From: Actinomadura rubteroloni
GTDB taxonomy: Bacteria; Actinomycetota; Actinomycetes; Streptosporangiales; Streptosporangiaceae
Direction of reading: 5' to 3'
Assembly (NCBI RefSeq): GCF_002911665.1
Contig: NZ_MTBP01000001.1
Span: 124,001 to 188,000 of the forward strand
Length of the DNA stretch: 64,000 nt
The notes under the pieces were generated by a model. It ran no database searches and was not told the origin of the DNA. It worked only from the letters and a program-made list of their open reading frames with translations. Numbering within the stretch: the first letter of the stretch is position 1; each line of letters opens with the position of its first letter. Shown here in pieces: positions 23,774-33,972 of the stretch. Position numbers and translations under genes: made by a program.

Positions 23774-26275
23774 TCAGTCGTGGGCGAGAGATTCCACGAT
23801 CGACGTCTTCGCCGCGCGGCGGGACGGGAGGATCGCCGCAAGGACGCCTGCCAGGCCCGCCAGGGCGACGAACGCGATGATCTGCGCGTAGGGCACGGCG
23901 AGGATCGAGTCCTCCGTCATCGCCTCGGTCGCCGCCAAGCCGAACGCCACGCCGAGGACCACTCCGGTGACGGCTCCCATCACCGCCATCACCAGGGCCT
24001 CCACCGAGAGCATCCGGCGGAGTTGACGCTTGGTCAGGCCGATCGCGCGGAGCAGCGCCGACTCGCGCGTGCGTTCCACCACCGACAGGGACAGCGTGTT
24101 CGCGATGCCGAACAGGGCGATCACGATGGCCAGGCCGAGCAGACCGCCGAAGATCATGAAGACCGTGTCGATGGCCTTGGTGAGCTGGTCCTTGGATTCC
24201 GCCGCCGACTGCACGCGGACGGTCGGGTAGGCGCGGGTCGCCGCGTCCAGTGCCGCCCGGCCGGCGTCCGGGCCGACGCCCGCGCGGACCTTCACGTAGG
24301 CGTGCTCGGGTGCGACCGTGCCGAAGTAGCGCTGGAAGTCGGGCTCTGGGACGACGAAGCCCGTCAGTGCGCCGCCCTCGGCGAAGACGCCCGCGACGCG
24401 GACGGGCGCCGGGCCGTTCCGGGTCGCCACGGTCGTACGCGAGCCCGTCCGCAGGCCGAGGCCCTCGGCGGTGACCTCGTCCACGATCGCGGTGCCGGGG
24501 ACGAAGGCGTCCAGCGATCCCGAACGGAACTTCGGTTTCATGATCGTGCCCCATGCCGAGGCGGTGAGCGTCGCGACGGACGTCCCGGCGTCCGCGCCGA
24601 TCCGGGCGTCCTTGGAGCGCGCCTCCAGCACCGCGCTGAACTCGGGCCGCGCCCGCAGGGCCGCCGTCAGCCCGGCGGGAAGCGTCCGGTCGGACGTGCG
24701 GTCGAACTGCGCCCTGAGCTGGTAGTCCACCGGGAACTGGTCGTCCACCTGGCGGGCCGCGCTGGCCTTGCCGCCCGCGGCGACGACCGCGAACAGGCTC
24801 ATCAGGCCGACGCCGACGGTCAGCGCGATCGTCGTCGTCGCCGTGCGGCGCGGTGTCCGGCGCGCGTTGGCGACCGCGAGCCGTCCGGGCACGCCGCCGA
24901 ACCGGGCCGGCAGTGCGCCGACCGCGCGGCCGAGCGGCCCGACGAGCACGGGCATCAGCGCGATCACCGCCAGGAAGACCAGCGCGCCGCCGCCCGCGAC
25001 CGCGTACATGGCGGCCTCGCCCTTCTTCATCCCGACCGCCCCGGCGACGGCGGCCAGCAGGCCCGCCCCGCCGAACAGGACGGTCGCCGCGATCCGGAAC
25101 CCGCCGGGACGGAAGCGTCCGCCGCCCGGCTCGCGTTCGTCGCGCAGCGCCGCGACCGGCGCGACGCGCGTCGCCGCGCGGGCCGGGACGATCGCCGCCA
25201 GCACCGTCACGACCATTCCGACGGCGATGGCGACCAGCGCCGTGCGCGGGGCGAGCACGACGTCGGCGGGCGGCAGTTGCCCGCCCGCCGATCTGATCAG
25301 CGACAGCGCCCCCGCGCCGAGCCCGACCCCGGCCGCGATCCCGAGCAGCGAGCCGACCAGGCCCACGACGGCCGCCTCCACCAGCACGCCCCGGAAGACC
25401 TGGCGGCGGGTCGCGCCGACGCAGCGCAGCGTCGCCATCTCGCGGGTCCGCTGGGCGATGAGGATCGTGAACGTGTTGTAGATGACGAGGGCCGACACCA
25501 GCATCGCGACCAGCGCGAACAGCAGCAGCCCCGCCCCGATGAGTTTCGTGTCGGCGCCGTTGGCCTTGGAGATCTCCACGGCGAGCCGGTCCCCGCTCAG
25601 CGTCCGGTAGCCGGAGCCGGCGGCCGCCGCGACGCCCGCCGTGCCGCCGCCCACCGCGTCGATCTCCGTGAAGGTGGACGTGCCGGTCATCGCGGACGCG
25701 GTGGCGGGCGCGAACCCGACCGCGCCGCGCACGCTGGCCTCGGCGTCGATGCCGACGTCGATGATCCCGCTGACGGTGAAGCGGTGCGGCCGGTCGCGGC
25801 TGTCGAGGACGGTCACGGTGTCCCCCACCGCGAAGTGCTGGCGCCGTGACGTCCACGGATCGAGCACGACCTCATGGGGACCGGCCGGCGCCCGGCCCTG
25901 CTCCATCCGGTACCGCAGCAGCCGCCCGGCCGGCACCGCGAGCCCGACGGTCGGCGCGTCCCCGACGACGCGGCCGTTCGGGCCGAGCAGCGGCGCGTCG
26001 CCGCGCACCAGGCCCTGCGCCTCGGTGACGCCCGGCGCGGCGCGGACCTTCGCCAGCAGCGCGGCGGGAAGCTCCTTGTCGCTGCCCCGGGGCGGCAGGA
26101 CGGCGACGTCCACCCGGTCCGCCGAGCGCGCGAACGTCTCGGCGATGCCCCGGTTCATCATGTCGGTCAGCACGAAAGTCCCGGCGATGAACCCGACGCC
26201 GAGCGTGATCGCCACGACGGTGGACAGCAGCCGGAGCCGGTGGGCCATCAGGCCCGCGAGCGTGGTCCGCAGCAT
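23774..26275 (-). CDS. ABC exporter permease (FtsX/MacB type)
   Basis: An 833-residue permease with the duplicated FtsX layout. A first helix (LLSTVVAITLGVGFIAGTFV) anchors a large extracytoplasmic domain to about residue 255; then three helices (ALVAMLVSALVIYNTFTILI and following) make the first FtsX domain. A middle linker helix pair near residues 400-450 leads to a second outer domain and a C-terminal FtsX domain ending in LGVAFGLAATEAM and LAGLAGVLAAILPSRRAAKT. Three bases separate it from the ATP-binding gene. Such exporters move lipids, peptides or antibiotics or act as mechanotransmission devices; substrate unknown. The two-component genes just upstream probably regulate it. Confidence 0.92.
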   Translation of the reverse strand: MLRTTLAGLMAHRLRLLSTVVAITLGVGFIAGTFVLTDMMNRGIAETFARSADRVDVAVLPPRGSDKELPAALLAKVRAAPGVTEAQGLVRGDAPLLGPNGRVVGDAPTVGLAVPAGRLLRYRMEQGRAPAGPHEVVLDPWTSRRQHFAVGDTVTVLDSRDRPHRFTVSGIIDVGIDAEASVRGAVGFAPATASAMTGTSTFTEIDAVGGGTAGVAAAAGSGYRTLSGDRLAVEISKANGADTKLIGAGLLLFALVAMLVSALVIYNTFTILIAQRTREMATLRCVGATRRQVFRGVLVEAAVVGLVGSLLGIAAGVGLGAGALSLIRSAGGQLPPADVVLAPRTALVAIAVGMVVTVLAAIVPARAATRVAPVAALRDEREPGGGRFRPGGFRIAATVLFGGAGLLAAVAGAVGMKKGEAAMYAVAGGGALVFLAVIALMPVLVGPLGRAVGALPARFGGVPGRLAVANARRTPRRTATTTIALTVGVGLMSLFAVVAAGGKASAARQVDDQFPVDYQLRAQFDRTSDRTLPAGLTAALRARPEFSAVLEARSKDARIGADAGTSVATLTASAWGTIMKPKFRSGSLDAFVPGTAIVDEVTAEGLGLRTGSRTTVATRNGPAPVRVAGVFAEGGALTGFVVPEPDFQRYFGTVAPEHAYVKVRAGVGPDAGRAALDAATRAYPTVRVQSAAESKDQLTKAIDTVFMIFGGLLGLAIVIALFGIANTLSLSVVERTRESALLRAIGLTKRQLRRMLSVEALVMAVMGAVTGVVLGVAFGLAATEAMTEDSILAVPYAQIIAFVALAGLAGVLAAILPSRRAAKTSIVESLAHD

Positions 26276-26278
26276 CGG

Positions 26279-27052
26279 TCAGCCCTCCAGCGCGGCGAGC
26301 CGGTCGAGGACGGACGCCGGCGTCGGGTCCGCCAGTTCGGTGACGATCACGCCGTCGCGCAGGAACACCACCCGGTCGGCGTAGGAGGCGGCCACCGGGT
26401 CGTGCGTGACCATGACGATCGTCTGCCCCATCTCGCGGACCGACGAGCGCAGGAACGCGAGCACCTCAGCGCCGGACGCCGAGTCGAGGTTGCCGGTCGG
26501 CTCGTCGGCGAAGATCACGTCGGGCCGGGAGACCAGCGCCCGCGCGCACGCGACCCGCTGCTGCTGCCCGCCCGACAGCTCGGACGGACGGTGCGCGAGC
26601 CGGTCCCGCAGGCCGACGACGTCCACGACCCGGTCGAACCACGCGCGGTCGGCCTTGCGGCCCGCGAGTTGCAGCGGGAGCAGGATGTTCTGCTCGGCGG
26701 TGAGCGTCGGCAGCAGGTTGAACGCCTGGAAGACGAACCCGACCCGTTCGCGCCGCAGCAGCGTGAGCCGCCGGTCGTTCAACTGCCCGAGATCGGTGTC
26801 GCCGAGGACGATCCGTCCCGCGCCGACGGTGTCGAGACCGGCCAGGCAGTGCAGCAGCGTCGACTTGCCCGACCCGGACGGCCCCATGATCGCGGTGAAG
26901 GCCCCGGAGGCGAACGCGACGTCGACGCCGCGCAGCGCGTGGACGGCCGCGTCCCCGTCTCCGTACACCTTGGACACCCGCTCGGCCCGGACGGCGGGGG
27001 TGCCGGGCACGGCCGAGGCCGCTCCGGGAGGACTGGCGAACGCGCTGGTCAC
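26279..27052 (-). CDS. ABC exporter ATP-binding protein (MacB/LolD type)
   Basis: A 257-residue ATPase. Walker A is [18 protein letters not shown], the signature [20 protein letters not shown] is directly followed by Walker [13 protein letters not shown], and the H-loop is MVTHDP. The N-terminal 20 residues are an Ala/Pro tail. GTG start is fixed by GAGGAG seven bases ahead. It partners the FtsX-type permease downstream. The 167-base gap from the response regulator upstream leaves space for a separate promoter, possibly that regulator's target. Confidence 0.93.
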   Translation of the reverse strand: MTSAFASPPGAASAVPGTPAVRAERVSKVYGDGDAAVHALRGVDVAFASGAFTAIMGPSGSGKSTLLHCLAGLDTVGAGRIVLGDTDLGQLNDRRLTLLRRERVGFVFQAFNLLPTLTAEQNILLPLQLAGRKADRAWFDRVVDVVGLRDRLAHRPSELSGGQQQRVACARALVSRPDVIFADEPTGNLDSASGAEVLAFLRSSVREMGQTIVMVTHDPVAASYADRVVFLRDGVIVTELADPTPASVLDRLAALEG

Positions 27053-27219
27053 GATGGCTCCTCGCAGGGGGGATCTGAACGCTCTCCACGCTAGGAACTC
27101 ACCGCCGCCCTGCCATCGACCGCGCGTCTTCGATTCGGGTCCGCCGATCGTCGCAATTCCCGGCCGGTGTACGACTTATGGCTGACCCCCGGGTCAACCT
27201 TCCGGCCGTCCCGCCCGTG

Positions 27220-27894
27220 CTACTCCGGCGGCTGGAGCTGCCCGGTCTTCACCAGGCCCGTCTCGTACGCCAGCACTACCGCCTGCACGCGGTCGCGGAG
27301 CCCGAGCTTGGTGAACAGCCGTCCCAGATGGGTCTTCACCGTCGCCTCGGACAGGTGCAGCCGGGCCGCGACCTCGGCGTTCGACAGCCCCCGCGCGACC
27401 AGCAGCAGCACGTCGAGTTCGCGCCCGGTCAGCGCCTTCACCGCGTCCAGCGCCTTGTCCTCCTTGCCCGGGAGGTGCACGGCGAACCGGTCCAGCAGGC
27501 GGCGCGTCGTGCTCGGCGCGACCACCGCGTCGCCCGAATGGACGGCCCGGATCGCCGCGATGAGCTGCGCCGGGCCCGCGTCCTTCAGCAGGAACCCCGC
27601 GGCACCGGCCTTGATCGCCGCGAAGGCGTACTCGTCCATGTCGAACGTCGTCAGGATGATCACGCGCGGCCCGGCGCCGGTGCCGGTGATCCGGCGGGTG
27701 GCCTCGATGCCGTCCATCCGCGGCATCCGGACGTCCATCAGGACGACGTCGGCGGGCGTCGCGGCGAGCAGCCGCAGCGCGGTCTCCCCGTCCCCGGCCT
27801 CGCCGACTACCTCGATGTCCTCCTGGGCGTCCAGCACCATGCGGAACCCCGCCCGGACCAGTTCCTGGTCGTCGACCAGCACCACCCGGATCAT
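27220..27894 (-). CDS. NarL/FixJ-type response regulator
   Basis: A 224-residue regulator. The receiver domain has the acidic pair at DD (residues 8-9), the phospho-acceptor in VVLMDVRMPRMDG (Asp near 54), the Thr of ILTTFD and the Lys in FLLKDAG. The LuxR-type HTH is LTGRELDVLLLVARGLSNAE plus VAARLHLSEATVKTHLGRLF. ATG overlaps the histidine kinase stop by four bases, so it is the second gene of the pair. It probably activates the ABC exporter operon immediately downstream. Confidence 0.93.
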   Translation of the reverse strand: MIRVVLVDDQELVRAGFRMVLDAQEDIEVVGEAGDGETALRLLAATPADVVLMDVRMPRMDGIEATRRITGTGAGPRVIILTTFDMDEYAFAAIKAGAAGFLLKDAGPAQLIAAIRAVHSGDAVVAPSTTRRLLDRFAVHLPGKEDKALDAVKALTGRELDVLLLVARGLSNAEVAARLHLSEATVKTHLGRLFTKLGLRDRVQAVVLAYETGLVKTGQLQPPE

Positions 27895-29081
27895 CGGACG
27901 CCCTTCCCGCTCATCACCGCATCCTCGCGCACCGGTATCCGCGCGACCACCTCGAACCCGCCGCCGACGCGGGGCCCGGCGCGCACCTCGCCGCCGTAGA
28001 CGCCGACGCGCTCGCGCATGCCGGGCAGGCCGTGCCCGCGCCCGTCGTCGGACGCGGCGGCGCCCCGGCCGTCGTCGGAGATCTCCACCCGCACCTCGTC
28101 CGGCCCGTAGCCGAGCCGAACCCGGGCCGTCGCCTCCGGCCCGCCGTGTTTCAGCGTGTTGGTGAGCGCCTCCTGGACGACGCGGTAGATCGTGAGCTGC
28201 CGTCCCTCCGCCAGCGACGGTGGCTCGCCGGACGCCTGCACGTCCACCGGCAGCCCCGCGTGGCGCACCTGGTCCACCAGGTCGCCGAGCTGCGCGAGCC
28301 CCGGCTGCGGCGCGTAGACCGACACGTCGTCGTCGGCCCGCAGCACGCCGAGCAGCCGCCGCATCTCGCCGAGCGCCGTCCGGCCCGTCTCGGAGATCGC
28401 CGTGAGCGCCTGCCGGGCGCGGGCCGGATCGGTGTCGAGCGTGTACGACGCGCCGTCGGCCTGCACCACCATCACACTGACGTTGTGCGCGACGACGTCG
28501 TGCAGTTCTCGGGCGATCCGGGATCTTTCGCCCGCCCGCGCCATCCGCAGCTCGTTCTCCCGCTCCCGTTCCAGCCGCGCGGCACGGTCCTCCACCGAGC
28601 GCAGATACTCGCGACGGGTGCGGATGTGCAGGCCGAGGATCCACACCCCGAAGTTGACGACGGCGAAGAACAGCAAGGGGCCCTCGATGTCCTTCCAGCC
28701 CCCCGTCCAGACCTGGAGCACTTCCATGAGCGCGCCGAGCTGGGCCGTGCCGAGCGCCGCCAGCCCCCGCCACGGCGTCGTGTAGGCGGTCACGGTGTAG
28801 AGCCCGACGAGCACGACGAAGTTCGCCGGGATCAGCGTCACGTGGAAGCACCACTGCACCAGGCTGACCAGCGCGACGATGCAGAACGTCGGGACCGGCC
28901 ACCGGCGGCGCCACACCAGCGGCAGCAGCAGCCCGACGGACAGCGCGGCATAGCCCGCGACCGGCACATCATGGGTCAGATCGGACGTCTGGATCGCCGT
29001 CAGCAGCACGACCGGCAGGAGGAAGCCGGCGTCGACGAGCGGGGCGTGCCCCCGCCACCACTCCCAGATCCGTCCGACCAT
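27891..29081 (-). CDS. Sensor histidine kinase (HisKA_3 type)
   Basis: A 396-residue kinase with about five to six N-terminal helices (LPVVLLTAIQTSDL, YAALSVGLLLPLVW, FCIVALVSLVQWCF, NFVVLVGLYTVTAY) and no big outer loop, so it may sense within the membrane or through the ABC exporter. The dimerisation/phospho-acceptor box is RIARELHDVVAHNVSVMVVQ; the ATPase has VVQEALTNTLKHGG (N-box) and DDGRGHGLPGMRERV (G-boxes). ATG at 29081 has no ribosome site, suggesting a leaderless message, and is divergent from the MidA-like methyltransferase. The kinase-regulator-exporter order resembles envelope-stress or antimicrobial-defence modules. Confidence 0.9.
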   Translation of the reverse strand: MVGRIWEWWRGHAPLVDAGFLLPVVLLTAIQTSDLTHDVPVAGYAALSVGLLLPLVWRRRWPVPTFCIVALVSLVQWCFHVTLIPANFVVLVGLYTVTAYTTPWRGLAALGTAQLGALMEVLQVWTGGWKDIEGPLLFFAVVNFGVWILGLHIRTRREYLRSVEDRAARLERERENELRMARAGERSRIARELHDVVAHNVSVMVVQADGASYTLDTDPARARQALTAISETGRTALGEMRRLLGVLRADDDVSVYAPQPGLAQLGDLVDQVRHAGLPVDVQASGEPPSLAEGRQLTIYRVVQEALTNTLKHGGPEATARVRLGYGPDEVRVEISDDGRGAAASDDGRGHGLPGMRERVGVYGGEVRAGPRVGGGFEVVARIPVREDAVMSGKGVR

Positions 29082-29192
29082 GCCCGCCAGCCTATGTTCC
29101 GCCAGCTCAGCCCGGGATCGACCGGAAGTCGGAACCGCGTCAACCGTAAGGATTACCCGCCTGACGTTCCCGGTCGCGGTACCGTCCTCGAC

Positions 29193-30200
29193 GTGGCGGT
29201 TTGGGAGACGTGGCGGGACGCGATGGATCGGGCGCTGTACGGCCCGGACGGTTTCTACCGGCGCGGCGAGCGTCCCCGGGAGCACTTCCGCACATCGGTC
29301 CACGCGTCGCCGCGGTTCGCCGCCGCGCTGGCGCGGCTGCTCGCCGACGTGGACGCGGCCCTCGGCCGTCCCGCCAGGCTCGACCTCGTGGACATCGGCG
29401 CGGGCGGCGGCGAACTGCTCGTCAACCTGCTGGAACGCGTCCCGGCCGACCTCGCCCGGCGGGTCGTCCCGATCGCGGTGGAGGTGGCGCCGCGCGCGGC
29501 CGGCGTGCCCGCGCGCGTCGAGTGGCGCGACGAGCCCCCCGCGCACGTCACGGGCCTGGTCATCGCGAACGAGTGGCTGGACAACGTCCCGCTGGACGTC
29601 GTGGAGCTGACCCCGGCGGGCCCGCGCACGGTCCTGGTCGAGGCGGGCGGCGGCGCCGAGCGCAGCGGTCCGGAGCCGTCCCGCGACGACCTGGACTGGC
29701 TGGACCGCTGGTGGCCGCTGCGCGAGAACGGCGACCGCGCCGAGGTCGGAAGCCCGCGCTGCGCGGCGTGGTCGGGCGTGATCGAGCGGATGGACCGGGG
29801 CTTGGCGGTCGCGATCGACTACGCGCACCACGCCGGGGAACGACCGGTGTACGGCACGATCACCGGATATCGGGACGGTTCGACCGTCCCGCCCATCCCG
29901 GACGGATCATGCGATGTCACCGCACACGTCGCGTTGGACGCCTGCGCGGTCGCGGGCGAGCAGGCGGGCGCCACGGCCGGGGTGCTGACGACCCAGCGCG
30001 CGGCCCTGCGCGCCCTCGGGATCACCGGTGCGCGCCCGCCGCTGGACCTCGCCCACCGCGACCCGCGCGGCTACCTCGCGGCGCTGTCGGTGGCCGGAGA
30101 GGACGCCGAACTGACCGATCCGGGCGGACTCGGCGGCTTCGGGTGGCTGGCGCAGTCCGTCGGGATCGCGCTGCCGTCCGTCCTCGCCGATCTGGCCTAG
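29193..30200 (+). CDS. MidA/NDUFAF7-family SAM-dependent methyltransferase
   Basis: A 335-residue protein. The N-terminal TWRDAMDRALYGPDGFYRRG is the substrate-side hallmark of the family ('...ALYDPxxGYY'). SAM motif I is VDIGAGGGELLVNLLERV, and ANEWLDNVPLDVVEL is the family's motif II. GTG at 29193 has no ribosome site, and TACCGT (29180-29185) lies eight bases before it, so a leaderless start is likely. The eukaryotic relative NDUFAF7 dimethylates an arginine of the NuoD homologue NDUFS2 (established knowledge). An orphan NuoD-like gene is 2.6 kb downstream, so a functional pair is a fair inference. The stop codon overlaps that of the convergent PH-domain gene. Confidence 0.85.
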   Translation: MAVWETWRDAMDRALYGPDGFYRRGERPREHFRTSVHASPRFAAALARLLADVDAALGRPARLDLVDIGAGGGELLVNLLERVPADLARRVVPIAVEVAPRAAGVPARVEWRDEPPAHVTGLVIANEWLDNVPLDVVELTPAGPRTVLVEAGGGAERSGPEPSRDDLDWLDRWWPLRENGDRAEVGSPRCAAWSGVIERMDRGLAVAIDYAHHAGERPVYGTITGYRDGSTVPPIPDGSCDVTAHVALDACAVAGEQAGATAGVLTTQRAALRALGITGARPPLDLAHRDPRGYLAALSVAGEDAELTDPGGLGGFGWLAQSVGIALPSVLADLA

Positions 30201-32125
30201 GCGCCGAACGACGGGGCGTTGCGCGGATCCACCGAGCGCTTCGCGATCGACTCGACCATCGCGCGGGCCTCGCCCAGCTCGCGGTCGGCGGCCCGGACGC
30301 GGATCGGCCCGGACGGCGCGTCCACGTGGACGGTCGCGAGCCCCAGCATCCTCTGCAGCGGATTGACCGTCATCCGTACGCTCTGCGCCCGGACGACCGG
30401 GATCACGTCGGTGCGCCGTCCCGGCCAGCCGTGCCGCGACACGAACAGGACGTCGTCGGCGCCCGCGCCCTCGGGGTGGTCCAGCGCGATGGAGAACTGG
30501 GCCGGTGGGACGAGCGGGATGGCGTCCACGTCCCGCAGCATGAACAGCAGCCGTACGAGCCCCATGCACACCGATCGCGGCGCGACCGGCAGCAGCACGG
30601 ACGACAATGCCTGGCGGTCCCCGGCATAACCGGCGACGGTGATCTCCAGCCGTGCCCAGCCGACGCTGCGCCACAACGCGGGCTCAACGATCCCGACCGC
30701 TTGGACGCGGCCCGGAGGCAGCGTCTGCATACGGGTCTCCAGCATCCCGTAGCGGAGGCGCAGACCGTCCGGCGACACCGCGACGCGGAACCCCGCGTAC
30801 ATGATCGCCGGGGCGACGACGCCGCGGATCAGGCCGAGCAGCGCCGGGACGGTCACCGCGAGGATCGCGGGCTCGCCGTAGATCACCATGAACATGAGCG
30901 AGCCGATGAGCAGCAGGAACGTCCCGAGGACGGGCAGCCGCATCGCGAGCGAGCCGAGGAGCTGCCCGTACCGGACCTTCCAGAAGTGCCGCTCGGGCGC
31001 CTCGGGCGTCTGGCCGGGCAGCCCGGCGGCGATGGCCAGCAGCTCCGCGCGCAGCGCCTGGCCGGCGTCGCGGCCGAGGTAGCGCAGGATGATCTCGCTC
31101 TGCTCGCCGCCCGCCGCCTCGACGCGGACTTCGCTGAGCCGGAAGAACCGTGTGACCAGCGGACGGACGACGTCGATGGCCTGCACGCGCGACAGCGGAA
31201 TGCTCCGCGTCCGTTTGCGCAGCACGCCGGTCACGACCACGAGGTCGTCGCCCTCGACGCGGAACCGCACCGACAGCCAGCCCCAGATGCCCGCCGCGAC
31301 GGCGACGACCACGAACGGCACCGTCACCAGCGTGAACCGGAGGAGGTTCACGGCCGCGCCGCCGTCGCTCCGCGTCAGCAGCAGCGGCATCCCCAGCAGG
31401 ACGAAGTACACGATGAGGATGGCGAACGCGCGCAACGGCGCGGTGGCCCAGTGCAGCCGATGCGTTCCCTCCGAGAACCGAACGGGCGGACGCGGCGGCG
31501 GACCCGGCATGTAGTACTGCGGCGGCGGGCCGTACGCCGGCGGCTGGAACAGCGGCGCGTACGGCCGATACGCGGGCGGTCCCGCGCGGAACGGCCGACC
31601 GTCCGGACCGACGGGCGGCGGCACCGGCGGATACGGCAGCCCGGGACGCCCCGCCTGCGGACCGTACGGAGGCCGCCCGTACGACTGCGGCGGCACCGAA
31701 CGCCCCGCATACGGCGCGGGATACCCCGGCGCCTGGGGAGGCCGTCCCGGAACCCCGTTCCCCGCTCCAGGCGGCGCATAAGCCCCGGACCCACCCTGCC
31801 CCGGCGGATACCGACCAGCAGACTGCCCCGACGCACCCGGCACTCCGCCCCCGTGCGCGAGATACCCGGACGCGCCTGGCGCACCCTGGCCCGGAACGGG
31901 CGGACCTGGCTGCTGCCAGCCCGGCGAGAGCTGGCCCGGCCCGCTCTGGCCGAGCGCCGACTGGCTCGGAGGCTGCCAGCCCGAAGGAACCTGGCCGGGC
32001 GGGACGGGCTCGGCCCGCGGGCCGTCGACCGGTGCGGTCGTGTCGGGCGCGGCGTGGCCGGGGGCCGGGGTGTCTTGGACGGGACGGTCCGGTCGCGGGT
32101 CGCCGGGGCGGGGGTCGTGGGTCAC
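30197..32125 (-). CDS. PH-domain membrane protein (YdbT-like, three bPH_2 repeats)
   Basis: A 642-residue protein. The first 220 residues are Pro/Gly/Tyr-rich and disordered. Helix pairs ([17 protein letters not shown] with [36 protein letters not shown] with the following helix) alternate with bacterial PH-like units ([60 protein letters not shown]) as in YdbT/DUF304 proteins. GTG start forms a GTGA overlap with the smaller PH-domain gene upstream, the usual YdbS-YdbT pair. Its TAG overlaps the methyltransferase stop in CTAG. In Bacillus these proteins confer resistance to certain bacteriocins; the role here is open. Confidence 0.86.
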   Translation of the reverse strand: MTHDPRPGDPRPDRPVQDTPAPGHAAPDTTAPVDGPRAEPVPPGQVPSGWQPPSQSALGQSGPGQLSPGWQQPGPPVPGQGAPGASGYLAHGGGVPGASGQSAGRYPPGQGGSGAYAPPGAGNGVPGRPPQAPGYPAPYAGRSVPPQSYGRPPYGPQAGRPGLPYPPVPPPVGPDGRPFRAGPPAYRPYAPLFQPPAYGPPPQYYMPGPPPRPPVRFSEGTHRLHWATAPLRAFAILIVYFVLLGMPLLLTRSDGGAAVNLLRFTLVTVPFVVVAVAAGIWGWLSVRFRVEGDDLVVVTGVLRKRTRSIPLSRVQAIDVVRPLVTRFFRLSEVRVEAAGGEQSEIILRYLGRDAGQALRAELLAIAAGLPGQTPEAPERHFWKVRYGQLLGSLAMRLPVLGTFLLLIGSLMFMVIYGEPAILAVTVPALLGLIRGVVAPAIMYAGFRVAVSPDGLRLRYGMLETRMQTLPPGRVQAVGIVEPALWRSVGWARLEITVAGYAGDRQALSSVLLPVAPRSVCMGLVRLLFMLRDVDAIPLVPPAQFSIALDHPEGAGADDVLFVSRHGWPGRRTDVIPVVRAQSVRMTVNPLQRMLGLATVHVDAPSGPIRVRAADRELGEARAMVESIAKRSVDPRNAPSFGA

Positions 32126-32694
32126 GGCGTGCTCCGCTGTTCGCCGCGGTGCGCCAGGCGGTCGCGCAGTTCGCCCGCCTCCCGCACCGGCAGCGACGGG
32201 ATGCGGGCGTCGGTCGCGGCGGCGGCGGTGTGCAGCCGGACGGTCGCGAGCCCCAGCCAGCGATCGACGAGCCCGGACGTCACGTCCACGAACTCCATCC
32301 GCGCGTACGGCACGACGACGAGCCGCCGGACGAACACCCCGGAGGTCAGGATCAGGTCGTCGTCGCGCTCGGCGTAGCCGTAGGACCGGCTGGTGAGTTC
32401 CGCCACGATCCACGTCACGGCCAGCGCCACGACCACGAGGGAGACGACCACCACCGCGCCGGGCACGCCGCCGTTGCGCCAGCCGACCAGCCCGCCGCCG
32501 AGGGCGCACGGAAGCGCCCAGAGGGTCGCCGCCAGCCCCCGCGCCAGCGTGTGCCGCCGGGAGACGCGCGCCCAGGTCCGTCCGTCGCCGGGCGCGAAGG
32601 CCGAGTCGGCGGCGGACGGCGGCGGGGCGTGCGGTACCGTCCCCTGCGCGGCCGTCGCCGGGACTTGTGGTGGTTCGCCGTGGGTTGCGTTCAT
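32122..32694 (-). CDS. PH-domain membrane protein (YdbS-like)
   Basis: A 190-residue partner of the longer PH-domain protein. A disordered N-terminus of about 45 residues is followed by two membrane helices ([19 protein letters not shown] and [20 protein letters not shown]) and one bPH_2 domain ([60 protein letters not shown]). This order is diagnostic of YdbS-like proteins. ATG at 32694 is divergent from nuoD with 99 bases between. First gene of the two-gene operon. Confidence 0.86.
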   Translation of the reverse strand: MNATHGEPPQVPATAAQGTVPHAPPPSAADSAFAPGDGRTWARVSRRHTLARGLAATLWALPCALGGGLVGWRNGGVPGAVVVVSLVVVALAVTWIVAELTSRSYGYAERDDDLILTSGVFVRRLVVVPYARMEFVDVTSGLVDRWLGLATVRLHTAAAATDARIPSLPVREAGELRDRLAHRGEQRSTP

Positions 32695-32793
32695 TGCCCC
32701 CTAGTCAACCGGAAAACCGGCTCGGCTCGCCATGCGACGATGGGCGCTGATCCGGAAAGCCCAGGCGGTGAGGTGTGCGATGAGGTCTCGACC

Positions 32794-33969
32794 ATGACGA
32801 CGGAACGCATCGTTGGTATCGGCGCGGGCGCCCGCGAGCTGCCGTCGGACGGGACGCCCGGCGGGCTGGCGACCGAGGACATGGTCCTCAACATCGGTCC
32901 GCAGCACCCGTCCACGCACGGGGTTCTGCGGCTCAAGCTCACGCTCGACGGCGAACGGATCAGCGGCGCCGAGCCGATCGTCGGCTACATGCACCGGGGC
33001 GCGGAGAAGCTGTTCGAGGCCCGCGACTTCCGCCAGATCATCGTGCTGGCCAACCGGCACGACTGGCTGTCGGCGTTCTCCAGCGAACTCGGCGTCGTGC
33101 TCGCGGTGGAGCGGATGCTCGGGATGGAGGTGCCCGAGCGGGCGACGTGGGTCCGGACGCTGCTGGCCGAGCTGAACCGCGTCCTCAACCATCTGATGTT
33201 CCTCGGGTCCTATCCCCTGGAGGTCGGTGCGATCACCCCGATCTTCTACGCGTTCCGGGAGCGGGAGGCGCTCCAGGCGGTCATGGAGGAGGTCTCCGGC
33301 GGCCGGATGCACTACATGTTCAACCGCGTCGGCGGCCTCAAGGAGGAACTGCCCGCGGGCTGGACGGGACGGGCACGCCAGGCGGTCACCGACGTTCGCG
33401 CCCGGATGAGCGACATCGGCGACCTCATCATGGGCAACGAAATCTTCCGCGCCCGCACCCGGGGGGTCGGCGTCCTCACCCGCGACCAGATCCTCCAGTA
33501 CGGGGTGTCGGGGCCGATCGCCCGCGCGTCCGGCGTGGACTTCGACCTGCGCCGCGACGAGCCCTACCTCGCCTACGGCGAACTCGACGTCCCCGTCGTG
33601 ACCCGCACGGAAGGCGACTGCCTGGCCCGGTTCGAGTGCCTGCTCGACCAGGTCTACGCCTCGCTGGACCTGGCCGACGCCTGCCTCGACCGCCTCGCCG
33701 AACTGCCGCCCGGACCGATCAACCAGCGCCTCCCGAAGGTGCTCAAGGTGCCCGAGGGGCACACCTACGCCTGGACCGAGAACCCGCTCGGCCTGAACGG
33801 CTACTACCTCGTCTCGCGCGGGGAGAAGACGCCGTGGCGCCTGAAGCTGCGCTCGGCGTCCTACAACAACATCCAGGTGCTCGCCGAGATGCTGCCGGGC
33901 ACGCTCGTCGCCGACATGGTCGCGATCCTCGGGTCGATGTTCTTCGTCGTCGGCGACATCGACAAGTAA
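32794..33969 (+). CDS. nuoD: Orphan NADH-quinone oxidoreductase subunit D-like protein
   Basis: A 391-residue protein with the full NuoD/49-kDa fold: [58 protein letters not shown] and the C-terminal [30 protein letters not shown] end. No other nuo gene is near. By alignment with bovine NDUFS2 (offset 17), His42 matches quinone-site His59 and Arg68 matches Arg85, but Trp91 stands where the quinone-binding Tyr108 belongs (NRHDWLS instead of DRLDYVS). Orphan second copies of this kind (NuoD2) are known in actinomycetes. ATG has GAGG eight bases ahead. Whether it joins complex I or another hydrogenase-like unit is unknown. Confidence 0.9.
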   Translation: MTTERIVGIGAGARELPSDGTPGGLATEDMVLNIGPQHPSTHGVLRLKLTLDGERISGAEPIVGYMHRGAEKLFEARDFRQIIVLANRHDWLSAFSSELGVVLAVERMLGMEVPERATWVRTLLAELNRVLNHLMFLGSYPLEVGAITPIFYAFREREALQAVMEEVSGGRMHYMFNRVGGLKEELPAGWTGRARQAVTDVRARMSDIGDLIMGNEIFRARTRGVGVLTRDQILQYGVSGPIARASGVDFDLRRDEPYLAYGELDVPVVTRTEGDCLARFECLLDQVYASLDLADACLDRLAELPPGPINQRLPKVLKVPEGHTYAWTENPLGLNGYYLVSRGEKTPWRLKLRSASYNNIQVLAEMLPGTLVADMVAILGSMFFVVGDIDK

Positions 33970-33972
33970 GGA

